Source of the DNA: Chryseobacterium sp. Leaf201
GTDB taxonomy: Bacteria > Bacteroidota > Bacteroidia > Flavobacteriales > Weeksellaceae
NCBI RefSeq assembly: GCF_001421435.1
Contig: NZ_LMKA01000035.1
Coordinates: 20,861-84,860, forward strand
DNA: 64,000 bases
Direction of reading: 5' to 3'
Positions 25,886-34,308 of this stretch are shown here, one piece after another. Position numbers and translations under genes: made by a program. Below the pieces are notes generated by a model. That model was not told where the DNA came from. It searched no databases and saw nothing but the letters and a program-made list of their open reading frames with translations. Numbering within the stretch: the first letter of the stretch is position 1; the number at the start of each line of letters is the position of its first letter.

Positions 25886-26632
25886 TTAGATTACCTTCGC
25901 TTCTTCGTGAAGCAATCTTACCAGTTCATCCAGGTTATCCGGAGAAACCATTTTCACAGCTGCCCTCGGCGGAACGCTGTCATAAGAAACGCCCTGCACT
26001 TTCACTTCAGAAGAAGTGGCTTCTACAACCTGCAAAGGTTTTGTCCTGGCCGACATAATTCCTCTCATATTCGGGATAATCAAATCTTTTTCATCCACCA
26101 ACCCTTTCTGTCCTGCGATAACTGCCGGTAATTTTACAGAGATGGTTTCTTTTCCTCCTTCAATTTCTCTTACGGCTGTTGCTTCAGCTCCGTTTATGTC
26201 AAGACCAACAGATGCATTTACAAAAGGCTGGTTTAACAGCTGTGCCACCATTCCCGGAACAGAACCACCATTATAATCGATGGATTCTTTACCACAAAGG
26301 ATTAAATCATAACCACCGTTCTGAGCCACCGCAGCAATTTCTTTTGCTGTAGAATAGCTGTCTTTAGGATCAAGGTTTACCCTTACCGCATCATTGGCAC
26401 CGATGGCCAGAGCTTTTCTGATCACAGGTTCTGTAACAGCATCCCCTACATTGATTACCGTTACCGTTGCACCCTGGGATTCCTGAAGCTTAATGGCTTT
26501 TGTCAGTGCAAATTCATCTAACGGGTTGATGACCCACTGAATACCGTTTTTGTCGAAAGCAGATTTATCTGCTGTAAAGTTAATTTTGGAAGTAGTATCC
26601 GGAACACTACTTATACAAACTAATATTTTCAT
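25886..26632 (-). CDS. etfB: electron transfer flavoprotein, beta subunit
   Basis: The 248-residue protein begins MKILVCISSVPDTTSKI and contains VIRKALAIGANDAVRV, the AMP-binding region ICGKESIDYNGGSVPGMVAQLL and the recognition-loop segment LPAVIAGQKGLVDEKDLIIPNMRGIMSARTKPLQVVE. This is diagnostic of ETF-beta, which binds AMP and forms the dimer with EtfA. It is the promoter-proximal gene. An imperfect operator-like inverted repeat (ATGAAAC at 26662-26668, GTTTCAT at 26675-26681) lies about 30 bp upstream. Confidence 0.96.
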   Translation of the reverse strand: MKILVCISSVPDTTSKINFTADKSAFDKNGIQWVINPLDEFALTKAIKLQESQGATVTVINVGDAVTEPVIRKALAIGANDAVRVNLDPKDSYSTAKEIAAVAQNGGYDLILCGKESIDYNGGSVPGMVAQLLNQPFVNASVGLDINGAEATAVREIEGGKETISVKLPAVIAGQKGLVDEKDLIIPNMRGIMSARTKPLQVVEATSSEVKVQGVSYDSVPPRAAVKMVSPDNLDELVRLLHEEAKVI

Positions 26633-26661
26633 ATATGTTGTTTTAAATTTTTCGTTGCGCT

Positions 26662-26681
26662 ATGAAACATTTCGGTTTCAT
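26662..26681. promoter_or_regulatory. inverted repeat upstream of etfB
   Basis: A perfect 7-bp dyad, ATGAAAC and GTTTCAT with a 6-nt spacer, lies in the 190-bp gap upstream of etfB. It could be an operator or a leader hairpin. Confidence 0.3.
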
Positions 26682-26824
26682 GTATACTGTTTACTGTTTC
26701 TCCCGATATAAACCTTAAATTTCATACCGGAATTCTGTTTAAATTTACCTTGCTAATATAAATAAAAAATATATTATGCATGCATAATACTTATGAATTT
26801 ATTATTCAGCGCATTAGATGTTTT

Positions 26825-27532
26825 TCAGTTGGCCGGCTTTGTTGCCCTGAACTCAATCTTGCTGGGTAAAACCCTCGGATTCATTTTTAAAATGTCCAGA
26901 ACCAGATTGCCCATATCTTCCGGCTGGATTTTCCACGCATCTTTATCTGACGGGACATTTCCATTGAAATGGGTAGCTACGGAACCGGGCATAATAACCG
27001 TTGATTTGATGTTATATTTCCTTAAATCGATCATGGCAGCCTGGGTAAAGCCCACCACTCCGAATTTCGAAGCATTGTATCCTGATCCGTTTTCAAAGAA
27101 ATTTGCACCTGCCAGACTTGCAATGGTGATATAATATCCTTCTGTCTTTTTAAGTTCTTCCACAGAAGCTTTCAGTGTATAAAAAACGCCTGTCAGATTG
27201 GTTTCAATCATATCATTCCATTCTTCTGTCGTCAGCTGGTCTACCGGCTTGAAAACGCCCAGTCCTGCATTGGCAATAACAAAATCAAGCTTCCCGAATT
27301 TTTCTTTGATATGCTGTACTGCTGCTGCTTCATTTTCTAAGCTTCTTACATCGGAAACAATCCCCAGAACATTATCTGAATATTGTTTCAGCTCCTGCTC
27401 TACTTTTTCCACTTCATCTTTCTTTCTTCCCGAAAATGCTACTGAAGCTCCGTTTTCAAGTAAAATTTTTGCAATCCCCAAGCCAATGCCTTTTGTGCCG
27501 CCTGTAATATAAGCAACTTTATTTTCTATCAT
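26825..27532 (-). CDS. short-chain dehydrogenase/reductase
   Basis: The ATG at 27532 (MIENKVAYITGGTKGIG) is chosen. The in-frame extension up to 27598 overlaps a terminator and has no family resemblance. The 235-residue protein has the NAD(P)-binding TGGTKGIG (10-17), NAG at 88-90 and the catalytic Ser139, Tyr152 and Lys156 (YNASK). It is a classical SDR oxidoreductase; RKKDE after the second strand suggests preference for NADP. The substrate is unknown. The gene stands alone. Confidence 0.92.
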   Translation of the reverse strand: MIENKVAYITGGTKGIGLGIAKILLENGASVAFSGRKKDEVEKVEQELKQYSDNVLGIVSDVRSLENEAAAVQHIKEKFGKLDFVIANAGLGVFKPVDQLTTEEWNDMIETNLTGVFYTLKASVEELKKTEGYYITIASLAGANFFENGSGYNASKFGVVGFTQAAMIDLRKYNIKSTVIMPGSVATHFNGNVPSDKDAWKIQPEDMGNLVLDILKMNPRVLPSKIEFRATKPAN

Positions 27533-27560
27533 AATTTTAGATTTAGTTCTTAAAAATAAG

Positions 27561-27586
27561 AAAAACGCTCCGATTGGAGCGTTTTT
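27561..27586 (-). terminator. terminator of the small T9SS protein gene
   Basis: The perfect stem AAAAACGCTC/GAGCGTTTTT, loop CGATTG, ends in a T-run on the minus strand. Confidence 0.85.
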
Positions 27587-27609
27587 ACTAACTAACATTT
27601 GTCAGTAAT

Positions 27610-28617
27610 TTATTTTTTGATGAATTTTTTAGAGACTTTTCCTTCTTTCGTTTCAATGTTAATAATGTAATTTCCTGAAGTAAGGTCTGCAACATTTACC
27701 TTGTTTTCATTTAATATAGCATTTACCTTTCTTCCTGACATATCATAAACTTCCACTTTATTGACTTTTGCATCAGATTTAATTGTTAAATAATCAACTA
27801 CAGGATTAGGGAAAATTTCTGTATTATCTGCTTTGATTTTTGAAACTTCGTCGGCTGCTAAAACAATATTATTAGAGTAACTAATGTTTACATCATCAAT
27901 TGCCCAAGTGTATGCTGTAGTATTTCCAGTTGCATTAATATTATATGTACGGTATTGCCCGATATCCAATCCCGGAACCAAAGCATATCCTGCAGGAGGG
28001 GATGAGAATGTATAACTTTCCTGAGGAGTATACCAACTCATTACACCTGTCGTCATATTATAAGTCATTCCTACGGTTACCCAGGTATTTGCAGGGTAAG
28101 TGGCTCCCAATACTTTAATTCCAAAAAACTGTCTGACACCTGAATTAGTAAGCGTGCCTCCTGCTGTGATTGTTTTTGTAGCAACATTATAGATAAGACC
28201 TTCAATTACTGCTGGTGATGTACCATCGTCAAACAATGTAAAATAAATCTGACCGGCTCCATTTGCTGAACCTGTATAGAAGCTATAAGTGGTTTTGATA
28301 ATGTTATTACCGGTAGTAGCATCTACAGCTACTGGTTTTACAACAATATGATTATTAGGATCTGTAGTTGCTCCCGTATAACCCGCTCCTGCAGCAACTC
28401 TTAAAGAATTTGCATGAGCTGCATCGATGGTAGCAATCTGATAATCTGCAGCTGAACCGTTGATCAGAAAATAACCTCCCTGACCGGCTGTTGTCCCTGT
28501 AAAATTGGTTCCCACATTACCCGCTGTTAAACTATTGAAATTTTGGTTATCAATAACCTGCCCAAAAGCAAAACTTGAAAAAAGAATTGCAGAAGCAAAA
28601 AGTAAAGTTTTTTTCAT
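27610..28617 (-). CDS. secreted protein with T9SS type A sorting domain
   Basis: The 335-residue protein has a signal peptide (1-19, ending AFGQ). A beta-rich central region (about 20-255) is rich in Thr, Gly and Asn, with the segment NFNSLTAGNVGTNFTGTTAG near its start, like a concanavalin/laminin-G-type jelly roll. From about residue 262 a type A T9SS domain follows (IFPNPVVDYLTIKS...GNYIINIETKEGKVSKKFIKK). It is exported and probably anchored on the cell surface. Activity is unknown. No catalytic motif is visible. Confidence 0.88.
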   Translation of the reverse strand: MKKTLLFASAILFSSFAFGQVIDNQNFNSLTAGNVGTNFTGTTAGQGGYFLINGSAADYQIATIDAAHANSLRVAAGAGYTGATTDPNNHIVVKPVAVDATTGNNIIKTTYSFYTGSANGAGQIYFTLFDDGTSPAVIEGLIYNVATKTITAGGTLTNSGVRQFFGIKVLGATYPANTWVTVGMTYNMTTGVMSWYTPQESYTFSSPPAGYALVPGLDIGQYRTYNINATGNTTAYTWAIDDVNISYSNNIVLAADEVSKIKADNTEIFPNPVVDYLTIKSDAKVNKVEVYDMSGRKVNAILNENKVNVADLTSGNYIINIETKEGKVSKKFIKK

Positions 28618-28650
28618 AATAGATTTTTAAATATTTGTTGCTAATATATA

Positions 28651-28680
28651 AAAAATCCTTAAAAGAAACTCTTAAGGACT
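28651..28680 (-). terminator. terminator of the M20 peptidase gene
   Basis: TCCTTAA (28656-28662) pairs with TTAAGGA (28672-28678) and ends in TTTTTT on the minus strand. Confidence 0.6.
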
Positions 28681-28701
28681 CATTATTTTATTTAAAAATT
28701 A

Positions 28702-30081
28702 CTACTTCGCATAATTATCAAAAAACAGCGGAATACTTTCAATACCTTTATAGAAATTGAACAATCCGTAATGTTCGTTTGGAGAGTGGATCGCATCTGA
28801 ATCCAATCCAAATCCCATCAAAACAGATTTAGCACCCAGTACCTGCTCAAACATGGCTGTGATTGGAATACTTCCACCACCTCTGTACGGAAGGACTTCT
28901 TTTCCGAAAGCGGTTTCCATTGCCTGTTTTGCTGCTGAAAATTCTTTGGTTGCTGTTGGCAAAACGTATGGCATTCCTCCGTGGTGCGGCGTCACTTTTA
29001 CTTTAACATTGTCTGGAGCAATTTTCTTAAAATAGGCTGTAAACTTCTCTGTGATTTCTTCCGGAGTCTGATATGGCACCAGACGCATTGAAATTTTTGC
29101 AAAAGCTTTGGAAGGAATCACTGTTTTTGCTCCTTCCCCGGTATAGCCGCCCCAGATTCCGTTACAATCTAATGTAGGACGGATGGAGGTTCTTTCAAGC
29201 GTGGTATATCCTTTTTCGCCTTCCACTCCACTCAATCCGATGGATTTTTTGAATTCTTCAGGATTGTCTTTCAGCTTATTCATATCAGCTCTGTCCGCAT
29301 CGGAGACTGCTTCTACATTGTCATAAAAACCGTCAATGGTGATATGTCCGTCTTCATCAATCAGATTGGCGATCATTCTGGAAAGCACATGAATCGGGTT
29401 CGGAACCGCGCCTCCGTAAAGTCCGGAATGAAGGTCTCTGTTCGGTCCTTCAACTTCAACTTCCACATAGCTTAAGCCTCTCAATCCTGTAGTTACCGTT
29501 GGCTGCTCGTTGCTGTAAATATGTGTATCAGAAATCAGGATACAGTCACAGGCTAATTTTTCCTTATTTTCATTAACGAAATCGCCCAGACTTATTGAGC
29601 CCACTTCTTCTTCACCTTCTAAAATAAATTTAACATTGCAGGGAAGCGTATTTGTTTTCATCATCGCTTCAAAAGCCTTAAGATGCATGAAAAACTGGCC
29701 TTTATCGTCTGCAGAACCTCGTGCGAAAATTGCTCCGTCAGGGTGAAGCTCCGTTTTTTCAATATAGGGCTCAAAAGGAGGCTTGGTCCATAATTCCAGC
29801 GGATCTGCGGGCTGAACGTCATAATGTCCGTACACAAGAACTGTCGGCAGGTCTGTATCTAAAATTTTATCTCCGTAAACGATAGGATACCCCTTGGTCT
29901 GGCAGACTTCCACATGGTCTGCACCAGCATCTTTAAGGTATCCGGCTACAACGTCCGCACACTTCAATACATCATCTTTGTAGGCAGGATCTGCAGAAAT
30001 AGAAGGGATTCTCAGTAATTCAAATAACTCATCCACAAAACGCTGTTTGTTTTCGTTGATGTAATTTAACGTCTCTTGCAT
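28702..30081 (-). CDS. M20-family dipeptidase
   Basis: The 459-residue metallopeptidase has the M20 signatures VLVYGHYDVQPAD (His86, Asp88), GSADDKG (Asp125) and EGEEEVGS (155-162), followed by a dimerisation domain and the C-terminal His in SDAIHSPNEHYGLFNFYKG. It is a cytosolic di-zinc enzyme of the carnosinase-like group that hydrolyses dipeptides. Size and motifs match the family throughout. No signal peptide is present. Confidence 0.94.
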   Translation of the reverse strand: MQETLNYINENKQRFVDELFELLRIPSISADPAYKDDVLKCADVVAGYLKDAGADHVEVCQTKGYPIVYGDKILDTDLPTVLVYGHYDVQPADPLELWTKPPFEPYIEKTELHPDGAIFARGSADDKGQFFMHLKAFEAMMKTNTLPCNVKFILEGEEEVGSISLGDFVNENKEKLACDCILISDTHIYSNEQPTVTTGLRGLSYVEVEVEGPNRDLHSGLYGGAVPNPIHVLSRMIANLIDEDGHITIDGFYDNVEAVSDADRADMNKLKDNPEEFKKSIGLSGVEGEKGYTTLERTSIRPTLDCNGIWGGYTGEGAKTVIPSKAFAKISMRLVPYQTPEEITEKFTAYFKKIAPDNVKVKVTPHHGGMPYVLPTATKEFSAAKQAMETAFGKEVLPYRGGGSIPITAMFEQVLGAKSVLMGFGLDSDAIHSPNEHYGLFNFYKGIESIPLFFDNYAK

Positions 30082-30195
30082 TCTAAAATTTTATTTTGTT
30101 AAAAGTAAAAAAATTGCCCCGCAGGAACAAACAAAATCATTATAATTTTCCTGAATCCTGTTTCTTTATTAAATCAAAGTAATCAGTAGAGGTCA

Positions 30196-30223
30196 AAAAA
30201 ATATCCTGCATTTCTGCAGGATC
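30196..30223 (-). terminator. terminator of the lipoprotein gene
   Basis: The perfect 8-bp stem ATCCTGCA/TGCAGGAT with TTTC loop is followed by T residues on the minus strand. Confidence 0.8.
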
Positions 30224-30241
30224 CTTTTATATTTTCAATAA

Positions 30242-30544
30242 TTAATGTTCAGCCTTCGGAGTCTGAGATCCCTGCGGTATAGGGGTGGCATCAGAATGTC
30301 TTCCGTCTTCCGGTTTATGTGCCGGTGCACCTGCGGTGTCTGTTTTCACAGGTGTTTCATGCCCGTCGTGTGCGTCGCCTCTGTAGTCAGAAAGATTATC
30401 CTGCTCACCGCTTGTCTGCTCGTCATCAGAATACCTCTCAACACCCTCTTCAAGCTTGATAACTTTCTTGTTACCACCGGCCTGGATTTTCTTACAGCTT
30501 ACAGCAACAGCAGCAATGGCTAAACATATAACTAATTTTTTCAT
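30242..30544 (-). CDS. small predicted lipoprotein
   Basis: The 100-residue product has a lipoprotein signal peptide with lipobox AVSC (Cys17) followed by KKIQ. This does not match the acidic export signal that sends Bacteroidota lipoproteins to the cell surface, so it probably faces the periplasm. The mature part is low-complexity, rich in Asp, Glu, His, Gly and Thr, and presumably disordered. His/Asp richness could bind metal weakly. No homologous family is recognised. Confidence 0.65.
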   Translation of the reverse strand: MKKLVICLAIAAVAVSCKKIQAGGNKKVIKLEEGVERYSDDEQTSGEQDNLSDYRGDAHDGHETPVKTDTAGAPAHKPEDGRHSDATPIPQGSQTPKAEH

Positions 30545-30679
30545 ATGTAAAATTTATTTTTTAAAGGTCATATGGAATCGCATTATTGCAGCGGGTCTAT
30601 TTATTTTAACCGCAAACGATTTCATGTTTAATTTTTAATTGCCCAAAATTAAGAAATAATGCATTTTACGGCAACATTT

Positions 30680-31837
30680 TTAGACTGATTTTAAAATTAT
30701 TTTCCCTTTTACGGATTGGGTAAAGATAAGATAGTTTTCTCCGCCGTCTTTCAGGCTGTACTTTTTCCTGATCTGCTCCGGTGTCAGGGGATGGTTTTTT
30801 GAAATAATGTTGTACTGGCTTTTCTTTTTAACCTGTTTGGCTTCAATAACTTCCATTTCAAGCATCCTTCCCGGAAAGCCTTCAACCTTATCATGTGATG
30901 TGTAGAGATGGGTATTGGGATGAAGCTTTTTCAGGGCAAATCTTTCTGAAATCAAATTAAAAATACCTGCTTTTAAAACGGAATGATTGGGAATATAGAT
31001 AAACTTTTCAGGCTCCGAATATGCTGAGAGAGCATTTTTTTCTTTATTAAACTTAAAATTAAAATCCGGTTCGCCGCTTTCTAAATTAATACAGTTACAG
31101 AAAACTTCACCTGATTTATCTTTAGAAAGAAAAACAACCACTTCTTTCACATCATTTTTTACGGCAATGATATCAATCCTGAATACATCCGGTAATACAG
31201 AAACAAGGTATGTCAAGTCGATCAGGGGCGACAATTTAATCACTACTTTGTCTGAAAAAGCAAGTAATTTCTCCTGAATCTCTAAAATGTCCGGTGATAA
31301 ATCTTCCAGCAGGAAAACTTTATTTTTATGGGTATCCCTCCGGGCAGGATCAAGATAGATAACGTCGAATATTTCTTTGTTATACTGAAGGAAATCTTCC
31401 AGTTTCTGATTGACAAATGCTGCCTTTCTCCCTAAAACAGTCCAGTTATGCTGTACGGTTTCTAAAAGTTCTGTATTTTGTTCGACAAGTGTTATGTCTT
31501 CAAAATTTTGGGACAGATAATAGGCATCGATTCCGAAACCGCTTGTTAAGTCGATAAACTTTTTACCGTGAAGGATTTCAGATTTATACCGCGCTGTTTT
31601 TTCTGAAGACGACTGCTCTAAATTAAGCTGTGGCGGAAAAATAATTCCGTCATTAAGCAGAAACGGAAACTTCTTCTGTGCTACCTGCTTTCCTTTGATC
31701 TGCTGAACGATTTCCTGCATGGAGACTTCCGGAAACGGGGACTTTTTCAGCAGCAAGGCGTGCAGATCAGTCTTTAGATTTGCATTGATGTATTCCTGGA
31801 TTTCTTTATTCAGTAGCTTATTTCCCACAGATTTCAC
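30680..31837 (-). CDS. THUMP-like class I SAM methyltransferase with rewritten start
   Basis: The 385-residue protein has a class I methyltransferase fold (FIDLTSGFGIDAYYLSQ is motif I, IYLDPARRD is motif IV) and a C-terminal THUMP-like segment (NHPLTPEQIRKKYSLKDGGENYLIF). It is probably an RNA methyltransferase of a family common in Bacteroidota. No ATG lies near the start. The first codons, GTG AAA TCT GTG GGA, are part of the CACAGAT inverted repeat that ends the GxxExxY cassette. The conserved part seems to begin at NKEIQEYI, preceded by a CTG codon at 31813-31811, so the true start may be GTG (31837 or 31828) or CTG. Confidence 0.85.
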   Translation of the reverse strand: MKSVGNKLLNKEIQEYINANLKTDLHALLLKKSPFPEVSMQEIVQQIKGKQVAQKKFPFLLNDGIIFPPQLNLEQSSSEKTARYKSEILHGKKFIDLTSGFGIDAYYLSQNFEDITLVEQNTELLETVQHNWTVLGRKAAFVNQKLEDFLQYNKEIFDVIYLDPARRDTHKNKVFLLEDLSPDILEIQEKLLAFSDKVVIKLSPLIDLTYLVSVLPDVFRIDIIAVKNDVKEVVVFLSKDKSGEVFCNCINLESGEPDFNFKFNKEKNALSAYSEPEKFIYIPNHSVLKAGIFNLISERFALKKLHPNTHLYTSHDKVEGFPGRMLEMEVIEAKQVKKKSQYNIISKNHPLTPEQIRKKYSLKDGGENYLIFTQSVKGKIILKSV

Positions 31838-31841
31838 AGAT
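31824..31841. repeat. left 18-bp inverted repeat of GxxExxY cassette
   Basis: CCCACAGATTTCACAGAT is the exact reverse complement of 32275-32292. It is made of CACAGAT units 9 bp apart and overlaps the first codons of the methyltransferase gene. Confidence 0.85.
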
Positions 31842-31855
31842 GGTTATGATTATGA

Positions 31856-32236
31856 TTAGAATGTTCCGTTTATTTTCCGGAAAATATTTTTATCTATATG
31901 ATCAGTATTAAAATTAACTAATATTCCTAATTTTAGTCCGCTTAGTTTTAAGTATGTCAATAGCTGTTTGTGATGAACGTTATTTATTTCCGGAATTGAT
32001 TTTATCTCAATAATTACTTTTTCGTTTACTATAATATCCGCTATGAAGCTTGAATCGATCAATATACCTTTATATTTTATCGGAATTGAAACCTGATGAT
32101 TAACATTTAATCCTAAACTTTTCAGTTCATGGACTAATATTTTTTCGTAAACTTTTTCCAATAACCCCGGACCTAATTCATTATAAACAGAAAATATAGA
32201 TTTTCTAATATTAAAACTTAATTCGTTTTCATTCAT
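31856..32236 (-). CDS. GxxExxY protein (PD-(D/E)XK-like fold)
   Basis: The 126-residue protein carries the name-giving motif GLLEKVY (24-30) after NELGP, then SSFIADIIVNEKVIIEIKS, which resembles the D-(E/x)-x-K core of PD-(D/E)XK nucleases. Function in the literature is undefined. The gene is strikingly AT-rich compared with its neighbours. It is bounded by a perfect inverted repeat (31824-31841 and 32275-32292) and separates two genes that would otherwise abut. This suggests a small mobile or repeat-associated cassette without a transposase of its own. Confidence 0.9.
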   Translation of the reverse strand: MNENELSFNIRKSIFSVYNELGPGLLEKVYEKILVHELKSLGLNVNHQVSIPIKYKGILIDSSFIADIIVNEKVIIEIKSIPEINNVHHKQLLTYLKLSGLKLGILVNFNTDHIDKNIFRKINGTF

Positions 32237-32274
32237 TTGTTTATGTTTACCGCAAATGTAAAAAATCCATGAAA

Positions 32275-32292
32275 ATCTGTGAAATCTGTGGG
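32275..32292. repeat. right 18-bp inverted repeat of GxxExxY cassette
   Basis: ATCTGTGAAATCTGTGGG is the exact complement of the left copy. A third degenerate unit, ATCCATGAAA, precedes it (32266-32275). The repeat ends 8 bp from the stop codon of the DinB gene. Confidence 0.85.
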
Positions 32293-32300
32293 TGTTAAAA

Positions 32301-32741
32301 TTATCTTTTATAAAAAATATAATCCGTCAGCAAAGGTTCAATCCCGTGTTGCTTTAGCAAAGAATTGATCTGCCCTCTGTGATAGGTGGAATGATTAATC
32401 GCCTGAAAAAGCATTTCAAAGACGGCATTTTCAAATTCTGTTCCCCTGGAGTTTTGATATGTTATCTTTTGATCAAGATCGAAATCTTTAACAATCGCGA
32501 TGCTTTTTTTAAAATTCAACTGATTGATCTCCTGCAGGGTTTCGAAAGGATTGATCTGCCAGACTTCAAAAGATGCCTCTCCTGAAATACGGGAATTCCA
32601 GACCTGCTGGGCATTCAGCGTGTGATTAATCAGGCTGATTATTTTTTCGTCAACTCCGGAAATATTCTCAGAAATAACCGTAATCATCTCTTTGTTGAAA
32701 TGAAAGGTATACTCAAACAGGTCAGCCAGTTTTTCTTTCAT
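32301..32741 (-). CDS. DinB-family protein
   Basis: The 146-residue four-helix-bundle protein starts EKLADLFEYTFHFNKEMITVI. It contains SLINHTLNAQQVWNSRISGE and NHSTYHRGQINSLLKQHG, the conserved His positions (NH and HRGQ) that form the DinB/YfiT metal site. Proteins of this family act as metal-dependent thiol transferases or are uncharacterised; DNA-damage induction is historical. It starts 5 bp after the mutase gene ends, so it belongs to that operon. Confidence 0.88.
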   Translation of the reverse strand: MKEKLADLFEYTFHFNKEMITVISENISGVDEKIISLINHTLNAQQVWNSRISGEASFEVWQINPFETLQEINQLNFKKSIAIVKDFDLDQKITYQNSRGTEFENAVFEMLFQAINHSTYHRGQINSLLKQHGIEPLLTDYIFYKR

Positions 32742-32746
32742 TATTA

Positions 32747-33898
32747 CTATTCAAACATTTCAGCCCAACGGACAGCTTTAATCTCCTTTTCACTGTAAAG
32801 CTCCTGAACCGACTTTTTAACCTCTAATTTCGGGTACAGATTAACACCGATCAGTTTTATTTTTCCTTCCTCTACCCATTTCTGTTCCTCAACAGCATGG
32901 TCATAGATTTTTTTCTGGATAACGCCCTGCTTTAAAAGCTCAAGATAACCGCCGGCTTCTTCAATTTCCACGAACAGGGTCCATGACTTTTCAGCCATCT
33001 GCCGCGTTACATCCTCCACATAATAGCTGCCGTTAGAGGCATCTTCAAACACATTGATGATGCTTTCATAGGCTAAAACAATCTGCTGTTTAAATGAAAT
33101 TTCTTCAGAAATATCCGTACTTTCATCCACCAGGTAATTGTTGCTGAACACCGCATCGGCACCGGCAATCATGGCAGAAGCCAGTTCCAGCGTGGAACGG
33201 ATCAGGTTATTTTCATGATCTGAAACGGCTTTGTTCCTCAACGAGGTTTCGGCAAAAATATAGGGAATTTCATCCAAATCATATTCTTTTGAAAACTGAT
33301 TAAAGATGATTTTAAAGGCTCTCAATTTTGCCATTTCGAAGAAATAATTTCCTCCGACAGCAATCCTGAAAATCAGTTTCATTAAGATTTCGGGTCCGTA
33401 AAGTTCCGTTAATTCTTTAGTCTTTGCCAGAGCAATTCCCAACTGCTGGCAGATGGAGGCACCGGCGTTCTGGTGAAGGGAAATATCTACACAGATGTTT
33501 CTTCTGAATTGTTTTGCCCGTAATTCTTTCACCAGCTGGTCATTAATCTCCGCTTTTGTTTCATCAAACACGTCAATTAGAGAAAAATACTGATCTTCTT
33601 CTTTCGGGCTGATGTGCCCTGCCAGATCAATATTGTCAACAAATATTGTTTTCTGCTCAAGGTTTTCAACATTATGATCCAGAAGGAATGCGAAAACATC
33701 TTCTTCCAGGCTTTCGTGATATCTTGCTACCAGATGGGTGCTTTCTTCAATTTTAGGCAGGTTTACCAAAGGATCGGAAACCGAATCATAAAAAGGTTTC
33801 ACCTCAATTCCTTCCAGGTTTTCTTTGGTAAGAACGGAGTAAATATCGTCTGTTTTAAGCTGCTTTTTTACTAAATTTTCCCAGATCGTGTTTGACAT
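32747..33898 (-). CDS. methylmalonyl-CoA mutase, small (beta) subunit
   Basis: The 383-residue protein carries the mutase TIM-barrel features (QNAGASICQQLGIALAKTKELTE, FRIAVGGNYFFEMAKLRAFK, ISEEISFKQQIVLAYESIINVFEDASNGSYYVE). It lacks the cobalamin-binding DxHxxG domain, as expected for the non-catalytic small subunit of the two-subunit enzyme. It is shorter than the roughly 600-residue MutA of actinobacteria, missing most of the C-terminal domain. The large subunit is not in this window, so the mutase genes are split. The enzyme interconverts succinyl- and methylmalonyl-CoA. Confidence 0.88.
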   Translation of the reverse strand: MSNTIWENLVKKQLKTDDIYSVLTKENLEGIEVKPFYDSVSDPLVNLPKIEESTHLVARYHESLEEDVFAFLLDHNVENLEQKTIFVDNIDLAGHISPKEEDQYFSLIDVFDETKAEINDQLVKELRAKQFRRNICVDISLHQNAGASICQQLGIALAKTKELTELYGPEILMKLIFRIAVGGNYFFEMAKLRAFKIIFNQFSKEYDLDEIPYIFAETSLRNKAVSDHENNLIRSTLELASAMIAGADAVFSNNYLVDESTDISEEISFKQQIVLAYESIINVFEDASNGSYYVEDVTRQMAEKSWTLFVEIEEAGGYLELLKQGVIQKKIYDHAVEEQKWVEEGKIKLIGVNLYPKLEVKKSVQELYSEKEIKAVRWAEMFE

Positions 33899-33903
33899 AA
33901 TTA

Positions 33904-33934
33904 ATTAGTAATAAGTAATGGGTGATGGGCAATT
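33904..33934. repeat. degenerate heptamer repeats
   Basis: Four consecutive heptamers (AGTAATA, AGTAATG, GGTGATG, GGCAATT) fill the gap upstream of the mutase gene. A similar tract occurs at 50424-50453. Confidence 0.45.
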
Positions 33935-33950
33935 ATAATTCGCTTCAAGA

Positions 33951-34307
33951 TTATTTTTTCGCAATATTTGCACTGTCCACAACCAGAATAAAGATTTCTT
34001 CATTCGGTTTTTTCATGAAATAGTTTTCTCTTGCGTATTTCTCTTTTTCAGATTTGTTGTTCATCAATTTCTTATAGAACGCATCATTTTTTTCGTATTC
34101 CGTTTTATAGTACTGAAGCTGTTCTTCATATTTATTGATCTCACCGTTCAGTTCATTAATGACGAGAAAGGAAGTCTTATCAAAGAAAACCATCCAGACC
34201 AGAAACAGGCAGATGGTAAGGGTATATTTGTTCAGTACATACTTCTGAATCAGTTTAATGGTCTCAGATTTAGGCTGAATATCTTTAATAAGGTTATTTT
34301 CTTTCAT
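33951..34307 (-). CDS. septum formation initiator protein (FtsB/DivIC-like)
   Basis: The 118-residue protein has a short cytosolic N terminus, one membrane helix (about 31-48) and a periplasmic coiled coil (about 52-100; LNGEINKYEEQLQYYKTEYEKNDAFYKKLMNNKSEKEKYARENYFMKKPNEEIFI). The YARENYFMKKPNEEIF signature is typical of FtsB/DivIC proteins, which act in the divisome with FtsL and FtsQ. It starts 1 bp after udk, so the two are translationally coupled. Confidence 0.9.
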   Translation of the reverse strand: MKENNLIKDIQPKSETIKLIQKYVLNKYTLTICLFLVWMVFFDKTSFLVINELNGEINKYEEQLQYYKTEYEKNDAFYKKLMNNKSEKEKYARENYFMKKPNEEIFILVVDSANIAKK

Positions 34308-34308
34308 T

